Source: Symbiodinium natans | Lineage: Eukaryota; Sar; Dinophyceae; Suessiales; Symbiodiniaceae | Length of the DNA: 64,000 nucleotides | Assembly: GCA_905221605.1 (NCBI GenBank) | Contig: CAJNDS010002523.1 | Coordinates: forward strand, 1,892,300-1,956,299 | Direction of reading: 5' to 3' | Part shown: piece after piece, positions 63,061-64,000 of the stretch | Layout of the letters: each line of letters starts with the position of its first letter | Position numbering within the stretch: the first letter of the stretch is position 1 | Translations under genes and position numbers: made by a program | Notes under the pieces: model-generated | The model's database searches: none | Seen by the model: the letters and a program-made list of their open reading frames with translations, nothing else | What the model was told of the DNA's origin: nothing

Positions 63061-63769
63061 CTACGGCTTTTCCAGGGCTCCAGTTTGGCTTAGGGTTTAA
63101 GAGTTTTTGGATTTAGGGTTTAGGGTTTAGGGTTTAGGGTTTAGGGCTTAGGGTGTAGGATCGTATCTTGTAGCGTTTATGGGGCAGCGGGTACGGTATC
63201 GGATTTTTACCGGAATTCTGCAACTAGTACACCGAACAAACCTTGTGAAGGTCCACTTGAAGGTTGCTTTTGGGGGGTTCCGATTGTCAAATCATGGTTT
63301 AGGGTGTTATGGATACCGCAAACCCTGAAACCGAAAGCCCTGAAGCCTAAGCCCCTAAACCCTAAACCCCAAACCCCAAACCCCAAACCCTACTCCCTAA
63401 ACCCCTAAACCCCTAAACCCCTAAAGCTGGTTGTGGGCACCTGGCTCCATAACAAAGAGCGCTATAACCCCCCCTAAACCCTAAGCCCTGAACGCTTAGC
63501 CCTAAAGCCTCCGACTCTAAACCCCCAAAAGCCTCCGACTCTTAACCCCACGGCCTAATTCCACGTGGTGTCTTTGAACTTGGCAACCCTCAACTCCAAA
63601 CCCTGAACCCGGGTGGTGTTGGGATGGACCCCCCAAGGCTGAAGCCTCATCCCCCCCCCCCCCCAAAACCCTGAATCCCAAAACCCTAAGCCCTAGCCCT
63701 AAGCCCAAGCCCTAAACCCTAAACCCTTAACCCCAAACCCTAAACCCTAAGCCCTAAACCCTAAACCCA

Positions 63770-64000
63770 AACGCATTTGGAAAAAGCGGAGCCCTGGGTT
63801 CCTAAGTTACTGTACACCGCCTCTTACGGAATACGACGAGCTGCCTATTCGGCCATGGCTAATTCACCCTCTCACTGTAAAGAAAAGAGATAGTGAAAAT
63901 GCAAATTAAAAGACAGAAAGAGAGAAAAGAGAAGTACATAAACAAGACAGTTTCCTAAAAACACATAGCCTCAAGAGGCCCCAAGAGCCACCAAAAGGCA
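63770..64000. other. Non-telomeric AT-rich edge of the window
   Basis: From about 63770 the telomere-like repeats stop; purine-rich (AAAAGAGAGAAAAG) sequence follows. Nothing coding was recognised. Confidence 0.5.

Overview
The window looks like nuclear DNA of a dinoflagellate. Three things point there: Arabidopsis-type telomere heptamers (TTTAGGG/CCCTAAA and variants) scattered through all 64 kb; many tiny protein-coding islands whose inferred introns mostly start with GC or GA rather than GT and end in AG followed by G; and a DIRS-type tyrosine-recombinase retrotransposon. This is inferred from reading the sequence; no search could be run.

Main result. The unique islands between telomere-like arrays are not random. 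On the minus strand, from about 63.06 kb down to 25.6 kb, I can chain 33 micro-exons (25-86 bp, together about 1.6 kb) into one gene. Exons 2-27 and 28-33 each read through in one frame; exons are missing between 1 and 2 and between 27 and 28. The product is a modular RNA-binding protein: the end of a first KH domain, then two complete two-KH modules (A, about 61.1-51.5 kb; B, about 50.2-37.1 kb), a third module that is only partly recovered (C, from 36.4 kb), and an Arg/Ser-rich tail (29.2-25.6 kb). The introns (0.3-4 kb) consist of telomere-like repeats plus small terminal-inverted-repeat elements. On the + strand most exons have CCCTAAA arrays at their left edge and TTTAGGG arrays at their right edge, so in the transcript most introns begin with UUUAGGG and end with CCCUAAA and could fold end to end. 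Paralogous modules have introns at different places, which suggests introns were gained after the modules duplicated.

Other regions. 2429-8783: a DIRS/PAT-like retrotransposon on the minus strand with split direct repeats, a Gag-like ORF, RT/RNase H/methyltransferase-like Pol and a tyrosine recombinase. 1-2.4 kb and 9-24.5 kb: more telomere-like repeats with minus-strand exon-like islands that I cannot join securely; two of them (10.9 and 10.05 kb) together resemble a ubiquitin-like fold. 17.7-20.3 kb: a foldback element interrupted by a 2.17-kb insertion between 22-bp direct repeats. 32.9-34.2 kb: a 420-codon ORF lying in the middle of an intron of the KH gene. Throughout: at least seven small inverted-repeat element families, homogeneous arrays of variant heptamers, long poly-G/poly-C tracts and microsatellites. 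No tRNA, rRNA or CRISPR array was recognised.
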